Assembly: GCA_017983515.1 (NCBI GenBank)
Contig: JAGOBF010000007.1
Coordinates: 78,452 to 142,451, forward strand
Direction of reading: 5' to 3'
DNA length: 64,000 nt
DNA from: Promineifilum sp.
Lineage (GTDB): Bacteria > Chloroflexota > Anaerolineae > Promineifilales > Promineifilaceae
How positions within the stretch are numbered: position 1 is the stretch's first letter; each line of letters starts with the position of its first letter. A program made the translations under genes and the position numbers. The notes under the pieces are model-generated. The model did no database searches, was not told the DNA's origin, and saw only the letters and a list, made by a program, of their open reading frames with translations. Shown piece by piece: positions 1 to 7,556 of the stretch.

Positions 1-33
1 AGACGGTTTTTTAACCAGTGAAAGGAGAAACTG

Positions 34-1092
34 ATGGCCTCGATTCCTACTTTGCCCGGCATTACGTCCCAAATGGTCGCTACCCGGCGTCTGAAGATGC
101 ATGTGTTGTTCAGCGGTGCAGAGGGAGGTGATCCCGTCCTCTTCCTGCACGGCAACGCCTCTTCATCCACCTTTTGGGAAGAGACGATGCTGGCCCTGCC
201 CCCGCGCTATCGGGCCATCGCGCCCGATTTGCGCGGCTATGGCGACACCGAAGACTTGCTGGTCGACGCCACGCGCGGCGCCAAGGATTGGGCCGATGAT
301 ATCAAGGCCCTGTCGGATACACTCGGCGACCGTCCGGCGCACCTGATCGGCTGGTCGTTGGGAGCGGCCCCGGCGCTGCAATTCGCGATGGATCATCCCG
401 GACTGGTTCGCTCGATCACGCTTGTCAATCCGGTGAGTCCCTATGGCTTCGGCGGTACGTACGGGGTAGACGGCCGGCCCAACTACGACGACTTCGGCGG
501 CTCCGGCGGCGGCAGCGTCAATCCCGAATTCGTGCGCCGCATGCAGATCGGCGACCGCGATGGCGAGGATGCCAATAGCCCGCGCAACGTCATCAACAGC
601 TTCTACTACAAGCCACCCTTCCGTGCCGAGCGCGAGGATGCTTTTCTGGATTCGTTGCTGCTGGAGAAGACCGGCAGCGACCGCTATCCCGGCGATCTCA
701 CGCCCTCGGACAACTGGCCGACCGTCGCGCCGGGCGTCTATGGGCCGATCAACGCCACCAGTCCTAAGTATTTGAATCTGAGCGGCATCGTGAAGATGGC
801 CCACAAGCCGCCTATCCTGTGGATACGCGGTGATAGCGACCAGATCGTCGCCGACATGTCGCTATTCGACTTCGGCACGCTGGGCAAGCTGGGCGCAGTG
901 CCCGGCTGGCCGGGTGACGCCGTTTTCCCGCCGCAGCCGATGGTGTCGCAGACGCGGGCTGTGCTTGAGCAGTATGCGGCCAATGGCGGCGAGTACCGCG
1001 AAGTTGTCATTGCCGACGCCGGCCACAGCCCCCACATTGAGAAGCCGGCGGCGTTTATGGAAGCGTTGATCGCGTTTTTGGCCGGAGAGTGA
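34..1092 (+). CDS. alpha/beta hydrolase
   Basis: A 352-aa cytoplasmic alpha/beta-hydrolase-fold protein. The oxyanion-hole LFLHG lies at residues 36-40, the nucleophile elbow GWSLG at 106-110 (Ser108), a likely acid Asp in RGDSDQ near 270, and the catalytic His331 in AGHSPH. The ATG follows a good AAAGGAG ribosome site. It is longer than the usual 260-300 aa because of a Gly/Ser/Asn-rich cap insertion around residues 140-250, which would shape the substrate pocket. It lies 37 bases upstream of an SDR dehydrogenase, ahead of an acyl-CoA ligase and a second hydrolase, so an esterase, lactonase or C-C hydrolase step in a catabolic pathway is likely. The substrate cannot be read from the sequence. 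Confidence 0.9.
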   Translation: MASIPTLPGITSQMVATRRLKMHVLFSGAEGGDPVLFLHGNASSSTFWEETMLALPPRYRAIAPDLRGYGDTEDLLVDATRGAKDWADDIKALSDTLGDRPAHLIGWSLGAAPALQFAMDHPGLVRSITLVNPVSPYGFGGTYGVDGRPNYDDFGGSGGGSVNPEFVRRMQIGDRDGEDANSPRNVINSFYYKPPFRAEREDAFLDSLLLEKTGSDRYPGDLTPSDNWPTVAPGVYGPINATSPKYLNLSGIVKMAHKPPILWIRGDSDQIVADMSLFDFGTLGKLGAVPGWPGDAVFPPQPMVSQTRAVLEQYAANGGEYREVVIADAGHSPHIEKPAAFMEALIAFLAGE

Positions 1093-1129
1093 CCACGACG
1101 TTGATTTATCGTTTGCAAAAGGAGTCTCC

Positions 1130-1894
1130 ATGCGCTTACAAGACAAGGTTTGTATCGTCACCGGCGGCGCGGCCGGCATCGGCCGGGCCACGGCCGAACG
1201 GTTCGCCGAGGAAGGGGCGACCGTTATCCTCTGTGATCTGAATGAGGAGCAGGGGCAAAAGACGGCCGAGGCCATTGGCCCCGCGGCCGCTTTCGTCAAG
1301 GTCAACGTCGCCGACCGCCAGGCTGTGGGTGATTTCGTCGACGGCGTCGTCGCCAAATATGGCCGGATCAACGTCCTGGTCAACAACGCCGGGGTGCTTC
1401 GCGATGGCACACTAGTGAAGGTCAAGGACGGGCTGCTGGTGAAGCAGATGTCGGAGGCCGATTTTGATCTGGTCATCTCCGTCAATCTGAAGGGCGTATT
1501 CAACTGCACGCAGGCTGTCGCCCCGCACATGATCCGGCAGAGAAGTGGAGTTATCCTCAACGCGTCCTCAATCGTCGGGCTGGACGGCAACTTCGGCCAA
1601 ACCAACTACGTCGCCACCAAGTCGGCCGTCATCGGCATGACCAAGGTCTGGGCGCGCGAACTGGGCCGCTCAGGCATCCGCGTCAACGCCGTCGCCCCGG
1701 GTTTCACGGCCACTGAGATGGTCGCCGCCATGCCCGAGAATATCCTCGACGGGATGCGGGGCCGCACCCCGCTGGGCCGCCTGGGCGAGCCACGCGACAT
1801 CGCCAACGCCTATCTGTTTCTGGCTTCCGACGAGGCGAGTTTCATCACTGGCGAAGTCTTGCGCGTGGACGGCGGCATCGTCGTCGGCACCTGA
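1130..1894 (+). CDS. SDR family NAD(P)-dependent oxidoreductase (FabG-like)
   Basis: A classical short-chain dehydrogenase of 254 aa, the normal family length. It shows the Rossmann cofactor motif TGGAAGIG (11-18), the structural NNAG motif (85-88), and the catalytic Ser146/147, Tyr160 and Lys164 in the YxxxK arrangement, ending in the usual VDGG segment. Asp36 after beta-strand 2 (CDLN) favours NAD over NADP. An AAAGGAG ribosome site precedes the ATG. The next gene, an acyl-CoA ligase, starts 14 bases after its stop, so the two are cotranscribed. The likely role is oxidation of a hydroxyacyl or alcohol intermediate to the keto form in the same pathway; a fatty-acid biosynthetic reductase is less likely in this context. 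Confidence 0.92.
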   Translation: MRLQDKVCIVTGGAAGIGRATAERFAEEGATVILCDLNEEQGQKTAEAIGPAAAFVKVNVADRQAVGDFVDGVVAKYGRINVLVNNAGVLRDGTLVKVKDGLLVKQMSEADFDLVISVNLKGVFNCTQAVAPHMIRQRSGVILNASSIVGLDGNFGQTNYVATKSAVIGMTKVWARELGRSGIRVNAVAPGFTATEMVAAMPENILDGMRGRTPLGRLGEPRDIANAYLFLASDEASFITGEVLRVDGGIVVGT

Positions 1895-1908
1895 TCGACT
1901 TTACAGAG

Positions 1909-3477
1909 ATGGGCATAGCCGACGAAAGCCACTATCCGCTGCACGCGGCCGACTTATTGGCCCGGCGGGCCGCGTTGACGCCCGAACGCGCCGCTCTGGT
2001 CGACGTCTACACCGGCATCACCTATACCTACGGGGAGCTGAACGCGCGTGCCAACCGGCTGGCGAACTGGATGCGCGGGCTGGGCGTTGGGAAGGGCGAC
2101 CGGGTTTCGATTCTGGCCCACAACTGCATCCACTACGTTGACTTGCTCTATGGGCTGGCCAAGATCGGTGCTGTTCTGTCGCCGCTTAACTGGCGCCTGA
2201 CCACGCGGGAGTTGAGCTACATCGTCGAGGATTGCGCGCCGAAGATCCTGTTATGTGGGCCCGAATTTGCCGACCTGGCCGCCGCGCTGCGCCATGAAGA
2301 GAGCTGGCCTCTGATCGTGGGCATTGAAGGTGCGATGATAGCGGGCGCACTGTCCTACGAGGCAGGCGTGGCCGCCGCATCGGACGCCGAGCCGGAATAC
2401 CCTCCGCTAACGGGCGAGGACATCTGTTGCATTCTCTATACATCGGGCACGACCGGCCGGGCCAAGGGGGCGATGATCCCCCACCGGCAAGTGCTGTGGA
2501 ATTGCATCAACACCGTCGCCAGCTGGGGGTTGGGGGCCGAGGACGTGTCGCCGGTGATGACGCCGATGTTTCACGCCGGGGGGCTGTTTGTCTTCCTGAC
2601 GCCGCTCTTTTACGTGGGCGGCAAGATTGTGCTGGCCCGCTCCTTCGACAGCGAGGATTCTCTGTCGCTCATCCAGCGCGAGCAGTGTACCGTCGTCCTG
2701 GGCGTCCCGACGCTGTTCCAGATGTGGTTGAGCAGCCCGACATTCAGCGCGGCCGATTTCAGCCGCGTGCGCTTTTTCGTCAGCGGCGGCGCGCCCTGCC
2801 CGGTCTCGCTCATCGAGGACTGGCGGGCGGCCAAGGGCGGCTACCTGCGCCAGGGCTATGGTCTAACCGAAGTGGGAGTCAACTGCTTCACCATGACCAA
2901 CGAGGAATCCGAGCGCAAGATGGGATCGGTGGGCAAGCCGATCTTCCATAGCCAAATGCGCATTGTCGATGAGGACGGTCACGACGTGCGCCGGGGCGAG
3001 ACCGGCGAACTGATCATACGCGGGCCGCACGTCTGCGCCGGCTATTGGGGCAACCCCGCCGCGACGCGCCGGGCCCTGAGTGACGGCTGGTTCCACACCG
3101 GCGACATGGCCCGCCAGGACGCTGACGGCTTCTTCTATATGGCCGGGCGCTACAAGGACATGATCATCAGCGGTGGTGAGAACATCTACGCTGCCGAGGT
3201 GGAGACCGTCTTCCTGGAACATCCGTCGGTGCGCGAGGCGGCCCTGATCGGCTTGCCTGATGCGAAGTGGGGCGAGGTCGGCCTGATGGTCGTTGTGCCT
3301 CGCTCAGGACAGGCGGCCACGGCCGACGAACTGATCGATTTTTGCCGCCACCGTCTGGCTCGCTACAAGGCGCCCAAGCGGGTCGTCTTTGCCGACGAGC
3401 TGCCCTATTCACCCTACGGCAAGGTGATAAAGGCCGAGTTGCGGGAGCGGTATGGGGGAGCGACGAGCGACGAATGA
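1909..3477 (+). CDS. AMP-dependent acyl-CoA synthetase/ligase
   Basis: A 522-aa ANL-superfamily ligase that activates a carboxylic acid to its acyl-CoA using ATP. The phosphate-binding motif YTSGTTGRAKG is at 177-187. The adenine motif GYGLTE, the hinge GDMARQDADGFF followed by GRYKDMI, and the C-terminal catalytic lysine in YGKVIK (Lys505) are all present. Length and layout match medium/long-chain fatty acyl-CoA or aryl-CoA ligases. The last residues (ATSDE) and the stop codon fall inside an intergenic heptamer repeat array, so the C-terminus may have been reset by the repeat. It sits between the SDR and a second hydrolase and upstream of the Liv importer; it probably activates the imported or hydrolysed acid. 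Confidence 0.93.
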   Translation: MGIADESHYPLHAADLLARRAALTPERAALVDVYTGITYTYGELNARANRLANWMRGLGVGKGDRVSILAHNCIHYVDLLYGLAKIGAVLSPLNWRLTTRELSYIVEDCAPKILLCGPEFADLAAALRHEESWPLIVGIEGAMIAGALSYEAGVAAASDAEPEYPPLTGEDICCILYTSGTTGRAKGAMIPHRQVLWNCINTVASWGLGAEDVSPVMTPMFHAGGLFVFLTPLFYVGGKIVLARSFDSEDSLSLIQREQCTVVLGVPTLFQMWLSSPTFSAADFSRVRFFVSGGAPCPVSLIEDWRAAKGGYLRQGYGLTEVGVNCFTMTNEESERKMGSVGKPIFHSQMRIVDEDGHDVRRGETGELIIRGPHVCAGYWGNPAATRRALSDGWFHTGDMARQDADGFFYMAGRYKDMIISGGENIYAAEVETVFLEHPSVREAALIGLPDAKWGEVGLMVVVPRSGQAATADELIDFCRHRLARYKAPKRVVFADELPYSPYGKVIKAELRERYGGATSDE

Positions 3478-3527
3478 CAAGTGACGAGCGAAGAGGCTCC
3501 GAATTCTTCGCTCGGCATTCGTCGTTC
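3461..3527. repeat. degenerate heptamer tandem repeat with an inverted partner
   Basis: Five consecutive heptamers of the form [C/T]GA[C/A][G/A]A[G/A] occupy 3461-3495 (CGACGAG, CGACGAA, TGACAAG, TGACGAG, CGAAGAG). Three more of the same type lie in the opposite orientation at about 3504-3527. The 10-base arms at 3485-3494 and 3505-3514 are perfect inverted complements around a 10-base loop. The array overlaps the 3' end of the acyl-CoA ligase and fills the space before the next gene. Such short tandem heptamers are a known kind of intergenic repeat in cyanobacterial and Chloroflexota genomes; how widely this one is dispersed cannot be judged here. Confidence 0.7.
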
Positions 3528-3538
3528 AGGAGGCTTTT

Positions 3539-4348
3539 ATGTCATTCGTACAAACCAACGGCATCACGCTCTACTATGAACTGCACGGCAGCGGAGCGCC
3601 ACTGGTGCTCATTCCCGGCCTGGGCTACGACGGCTGGATGTGGCACCGGATGATCCCAGGCCTGGCCCAGCACTTTGAGGTTATCAGCATCGACAACCGC
3701 GGCTGCGGACAGAACGACGTACCCCCCGGCGCTTACACGGCCCAGATGCTGGCCGCGGATGTGGCCGGCATGTTGGATGCGTTCGACCTTCCCCGGGCCC
3801 ATATCATGGGGCATTCGATGGGCGGCTTCATCGCCCAGGCACTGGCCATTGACTACCCGGAGCGGTTGGACAAGCTCATCCTGTCGGCCACCAACTTCGG
3901 CGGGCCGCGCCACGTGCCAATCACCGCGGAAGCAATGGCCGTGCTTACCGATGTTTCCGGCGATCCCGTGGAGCGGCTGCGGCGGGGAATTCGCGTCAGT
4001 TGTGCGGCAGGATTCACTGAGGCCAACCCGGCGTTCGTCGAGTACTGGATCGATTTCCGCGTCCATCATCCCATCAATCCGGCCGGTTACCAGTCGCAAC
4101 TGGCAATCGGCCTGTCGCTGTTGCCCGAAGCGGCCGCCTTTGAAGGCCGCCTGTCGGCGGTGGAAGCGCCCACGCTGATCCTGTTTGGCGAGCAGGATAG
4201 GGTCGTCCCCTCGGCCAACGCCGCTCTATTGGCCGGCGCGATACCCCATTCCCGGATCGAACTTTTGCCCGACGCGGGCCATTTCTTTCCCTTCGAAGTG
4301 CCGGAGGCGGCCAACGCGGCCGTTATCCGTTTCCTGACAGCGGAATGA
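3539..4348 (+). CDS. alpha/beta hydrolase
   Basis: A 269-aa alpha/beta hydrolase of standard size. The oxyanion loop IPGLG is at 25-29, the nucleophile elbow GHSMG at 91-95 (Ser93), the acid lies in FGEQD around 220, and the histidine is His248 in DAGHFFPFE. The start is fixed by an AGGAGG site six bases upstream. The overall pattern is that of the 3-oxoadipate enol-lactonase/haloperoxidase-like branch, but that branch is functionally broad. Together with the first hydrolase it brackets the SDR/ligase pair, consistent with ester or lactone opening in the catabolic block. Physiological substrate unknown. Confidence 0.9.
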   Translation: MSFVQTNGITLYYELHGSGAPLVLIPGLGYDGWMWHRMIPGLAQHFEVISIDNRGCGQNDVPPGAYTAQMLAADVAGMLDAFDLPRAHIMGHSMGGFIAQALAIDYPERLDKLILSATNFGGPRHVPITAEAMAVLTDVSGDPVERLRRGIRVSCAAGFTEANPAFVEYWIDFRVHHPINPAGYQSQLAIGLSLLPEAAAFEGRLSAVEAPTLILFGEQDRVVPSANAALLAGAIPHSRIELLPDAGHFFPFEVPEAANAAVIRFLTAE

Positions 4349-4426
4349 AAACTGGCCTCCCGCCGCGCAATGCAGGCCTATCTGTTGTTTCCATATCAGT
4401 CCGTCGTCATTCCTGAGCCGATCGCT

Positions 4427-4459
4427 TGTAACCGGGCTGTAACCGGCAACTGCTATAAG
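4427..4459 (+). promoter_or_regulatory. candidate activator-dependent promoter of the Liv operon
   Basis: The 7-mer TGTAACC occurs at 4427-4433 and again at 4438-4444, four bases apart (11-base period). Nine bases later is an extended -10, TGC-TATAAG (4451-4459). No good -35 is present; the repeats occupy its place, as in promoters activated by OmpR/PhoB-type regulators. A closely matching arrangement precedes the response-regulator gene near 57.9 kb. Confidence 0.45.
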
Positions 4460-4528
4460 TAGAGTGCAATATCCGGCCACTTGTCGATAGTGGTCATCCG
4501 TTTTCAATTTCATATTGGAGGAGAAGAG

Positions 4529-5956
4529 ATGAAAAATCGTCGAACTGTTTGGATGCTCTTGGCTCTGCTGACTGTGCTGGCCTTCACTTTGGCCGCCTGC
4601 GGCGGGGCAGCGACGCCCGAAGCCACCGTACCCACGGCCGAAACCGTGGTCGAAGAACCTACCGAGGTAGTTGTCGAGGAAGTTGCGCCGACTGAGGTAC
4701 CGACCGAGGAAGCGACTGTGGAGGCGACGGCTGAGGTGGCAGAGGAGCCGACCGCGGAGGCGACCGAAGAAACGGCCGATATGCCCTTCGCCGGAGAAGA
4801 CCTGGTCATCGGCCTGATGACTGATAAGTCCGGCGCGCTGGCGATCTACGGCCCCAGCCAGACCAATGGCTTCTATCTGGGACTGGAATACGCCACCGGC
4901 GGTACAATGGAAGTTGCCGGCCGGCCCATCGTCGTCGTCGAGAAGGACAACGGTAGCGACCCCGACACCGGCGTCCAGCAGGCCCGTGAACTGATCGAGG
5001 CCGAAGGGGCCGACATCCTGGTCGGCAATATCAGCTCCAGCGTTGCCCTGGCGACCATCCCGGTGGCCGAGGAGAACGACGTCATCTTCATCGCCGAGCC
5101 GGCCGCAGCGCCGCAAATTACGGCCGATAACTTTAGCCCCAACACGTTCCGTACCAGCCGTACCAGCGTCCAGGACGCCCTGGTCATGGCTAACGGCTTG
5201 CTGGAGATGGGCGACACCTTCGTTCAGATTGCGCCCGACAATGCCTTCGGCATCGGTTCGGCCTGTGCGTTCTATGCCATTGTGACCGGTGGCGGCGGCA
5301 CGTTCACAACCAACGACACGGCCGAGGGCTGTGGCACGGTTTACGCTCCTCTGGAGACGACCGACTTCACATCCTACATCAACCAGCTCCTCGACTCCGA
5401 CGCCGACGTGCTTATCGTCACCTGGGCCGGCGCGGGCTTTGCCCCGATGTTCCAGCAGATGAGCCAGTTGGGCGTGTTTGATGAGATGGTCGTGGGCACG
5501 GGCGTGGGCGACAATCAGACTCTGGCCGCCGGATACGCCGACGCGGTTGGTGTGGTTGGCGTCCAGGTTTACCACTACACTCTGCCCGACAACGAGATCA
5601 ACGACTGGCTCGTTGAGCGCCATATGGAAGAGTACGGCACGCCGCCCGACTTGTGGGCCGCCGGTGGCATGATGGCTGCCATCATGACGGTGGAAGGCCT
5701 GGAAGCCACGCATGGTGACGCGAGCGCCGACGCCTTGCGCACTGTCTACGAGGACAACTTCAGCTTCGAAGGGCCGAAGGGCACGGTCATCATCCGGCCT
5801 TCCGACCATGTGGCTCTGCAAAACCTGTACTTTGTGCGTGTGACCAACACCACCGATCCCGACTTCAAGTTTGTCGAGCTGGTGCAGGAATTCCAGACTG
5901 AAGACACCGCACCGCCCTGCGCGTTGGTGGACGCCTACGCCGACCGCTGCGAGTAA
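4529..5956 (+). CDS. branched-chain amino-acid-type ABC transporter, substrate-binding lipoprotein
   Basis: The receptor of a Liv-type (HAAT) importer, 475 aa from the ATG at 4529, which has GGAGG upstream. An in-frame start 48 bases earlier lacks a ribosome site. Residues 1-23 form a lipoprotein signal ending LAAC, so Cys24 is the lipid anchor. Residues 25-85 are a low-complexity Glu/Val/Thr/Pro tether typical of Chloroflexota lipoproteins, followed by a periplasmic-binding-protein type-I fold (DLVIGLMTDKSGALAIYG onward; domain Peripla_BP_6). It captures the ligand outside the membrane for the ATPases and permeases downstream. Ligands of this family include branched amino acids, amides, urea and aromatic or fatty acids; the neighbouring CoA ligase favours a carboxylate. 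A hairpin with a short T-run follows the gene. Confidence 0.92.
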   Translation: MKNRRTVWMLLALLTVLAFTLAACGGAATPEATVPTAETVVEEPTEVVVEEVAPTEVPTEEATVEATAEVAEEPTAEATEETADMPFAGEDLVIGLMTDKSGALAIYGPSQTNGFYLGLEYATGGTMEVAGRPIVVVEKDNGSDPDTGVQQARELIEAEGADILVGNISSSVALATIPVAEENDVIFIAEPAAAPQITADNFSPNTFRTSRTSVQDALVMANGLLEMGDTFVQIAPDNAFGIGSACAFYAIVTGGGGTFTTNDTAEGCGTVYAPLETTDFTSYINQLLDSDADVLIVTWAGAGFAPMFQQMSQLGVFDEMVVGTGVGDNQTLAAGYADAVGVVGVQVYHYTLPDNEINDWLVERHMEEYGTPPDLWAAGGMMAAIMTVEGLEATHGDASADALRTVYEDNFSFEGPKGTVIIRPSDHVALQNLYFVRVTNTTDPDFKFVELVQEFQTEDTAPPCALVDAYADRCE

Positions 5957-5973
5957 TCCGTTTCGTGATATAA

Positions 5974-6003
5974 AGAGGGAGGCGCGACCCGCCTCCCTCT
6001 TTT
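5974..6003 (+). terminator. stem-loop after the binding-protein gene
   Basis: An 11-bp GC-rich stem (5974-5984 with 5990-6000) and a 5-base loop, followed by a short T-run. It lies between the binding-protein gene and the first ATPase. This is the usual site for an attenuator or mRNA-stabilising hairpin that keeps receptor levels above those of the membrane complex. Confidence 0.75.
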
Positions 6004-6046
6004 CGCTATTAGAGCCTGTCTGGCTATCGCGCCGGAGATCCGTTCC

Positions 6047-6826
6047 ATGGACGATTTGACCATTCTGGAGACTCAGGAGTTGCAGAAGGCTTTTGGCGGG
6101 CTAGTGGCCGTCGATGGCGTCAGCATGAAGGTCCAGGCTCACACGCTGCACACCATCATCGGGCCGAATGGGGCCGGCAAGACAACGTTTTTCAACCTGC
6201 TGAGCGGCAACATCCGGCCGACCGGCGGCCGGGTGATTTATAAGGGTCAGGACATCACCAACATGCCCGCCCACCGTCGGGCTCATGCCGGCATCGGCCG
6301 CTCCTTTCAGATCACCAACGTCTTTCCCAACCTGAGCGTACTGGAGAACGTGCGTCTGGCCGCTCAGGCGATGGGCCCCGACAACTTCAAATTCTGGGAA
6401 CATCATCGCCGCTTTCGCCAGTATGAGGAGCGAGCGCAGGCAATCCTGACCCAGGTCGGCTTGGCCGCTCAGGCGGCGATGCCCGCGCGTTCCCTGCCAC
6501 ATGGCGGCAAACGCAAGTTGGAATTGGGTATCCTGCTGGCCTCCGACCCGGCCTTGCTGCTGCTCGACGAACCCACGGCCGGGATGGCCCGCGAGGAAAT
6601 TCCCATGCTCATGGAAGTGATCCGCAGCATCAAGGAAACCGGCCGCAAGACGATCATCCTGGTCGAGCACAAGATGGATCTGGTTATGAACGTGTCCGAC
6701 CGCATTTCGGTGATGCATCAGGGCCGGCTCCTGGCCGAGGGTGCACCGCTGGAGATCGCCGGCAATCCCACCGTCCAAAAGGCCTACCTGGGCGACCTGT
6801 ACGGTGACCTGACGGAAGTGAAATAA
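6047..6826 (+). CDS. livG: Liv-type ABC transporter ATP-binding protein LivG
   Basis: A 259-aa ATPase subunit of the branched-chain/amide importer. Walker A GPNGAGKT is at 39-46, Walker B and D-loop are in LLLLDEPTAGM, and the switch histidine is in LVEHKMD. The signature motif is the divergent LPHGGKRKLELG rather than LSGGQ; LivG proteins normally vary here (LSYGQQR). The LivG-type insertion between Q-loop and signature is present. The gene is preceded by the receptor gene and hairpin, and its stop abuts the start codon of the LivF partner with no intervening base, so the two ATPases are translationally coupled. Confidence 0.93.
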   Translation: MDDLTILETQELQKAFGGLVAVDGVSMKVQAHTLHTIIGPNGAGKTTFFNLLSGNIRPTGGRVIYKGQDITNMPAHRRAHAGIGRSFQITNVFPNLSVLENVRLAAQAMGPDNFKFWEHHRRFRQYEERAQAILTQVGLAAQAAMPARSLPHGGKRKLELGILLASDPALLLLDEPTAGMAREEIPMLMEVIRSIKETGRKTIILVEHKMDLVMNVSDRISVMHQGRLLAEGAPLEIAGNPTVQKAYLGDLYGDLTEVK

Positions 6827-7546
6827 ATGACCGTGCCGCCCAAAAACATCCTCGAAGTCAGGAACATTCAGACGTTTATCGGCCAGTTCCACATCCTTGA
6901 CGGCGTCTCGGTCGACGTGCCCGACGGCAGCATCACCGTCCTGTTGGGGCGCAATGGGGCGGGCAAGACGACGACGCTCAAGTCGATCCTGGGCCTGACG
7001 CCGCCGCGCACGGGGCAGGTCGTTTTCAACGGCCGCGAAATTCAGGGCCGACCGGCCTACCGGACGGCCGCCCAAGGCATCGGCTATGTGCCCGAGCATC
7101 GGGCAATCTTCCGCGACTTATCCGTGGCCGAGAACCTTCGCATAGCAGAGCGGAAGCCGGGTGATCTGGCGCGGCGCGAGGAATTCATCTTCGGGCTTTT
7201 TCCCGACCTCAAACGGCTGATCAAGCTGCCGGGCGGCAATCTTTCCGGCGGCCAACAGCAGATGCTGGCCGTGGCGCGGGCCTTGGTGCCGGAGAACGAG
7301 TTGCTGCTGATCGATGAGCCCAGTGAGGGTTTGGCCCCGGTGGTCATCGAGCAGATGATGGAGGCCATTCGCCGGCTGTCGGCTCATACGACGGTGCTGC
7401 TGGTGGAACAGAACTTCATCATGGCCAGCCGTCTGGCCGACCGCTACACGATCATCGAGACCGGCCGATCAATCCATAGCGGTCTGATGGCCGATCTGGT
7501 TCACGACGATGCGACCATCCAGCGTTACCTGGGAGCGGCCGCGTGA
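6827..7546 (+). CDS. livF: Liv-type ABC transporter ATP-binding protein LivF
   Basis: The second, shorter ATPase of the importer, 239 aa, forming a heterodimer with LivG on the cytoplasmic face of the permeases. Walker A GRNGAGKT is at 41-48, the canonical signature is NLSGGQQQMLAVARAL, Walker B is LLLIDEPSEGL, and the switch region reads VLLVEQNF. The start codon directly follows the LivG stop, and the first permease begins ten bases after its stop. Length and motifs are typical and nothing is odd. Confidence 0.94.
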   Translation: MTVPPKNILEVRNIQTFIGQFHILDGVSVDVPDGSITVLLGRNGAGKTTTLKSILGLTPPRTGQVVFNGREIQGRPAYRTAAQGIGYVPEHRAIFRDLSVAENLRIAERKPGDLARREEFIFGLFPDLKRLIKLPGGNLSGGQQQMLAVARALVPENELLLIDEPSEGLAPVVIEQMMEAIRRLSAHTTVLLVEQNFIMASRLADRYTIIETGRSIHSGLMADLVHDDATIQRYLGAAA

Positions 7547-7556
7547 GGGGGCGTAT

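Noticed and set aside
4226..5821. Long open frame on the minus strand through the binding-protein gene (531 codons)
   Set aside because: It lies opposite a clear lipoprotein gene, has shadow-like Gly/Arg/His/Asp composition and no ribosome site or family motif. High-GC codon bias produces such antisense frames throughout the window.
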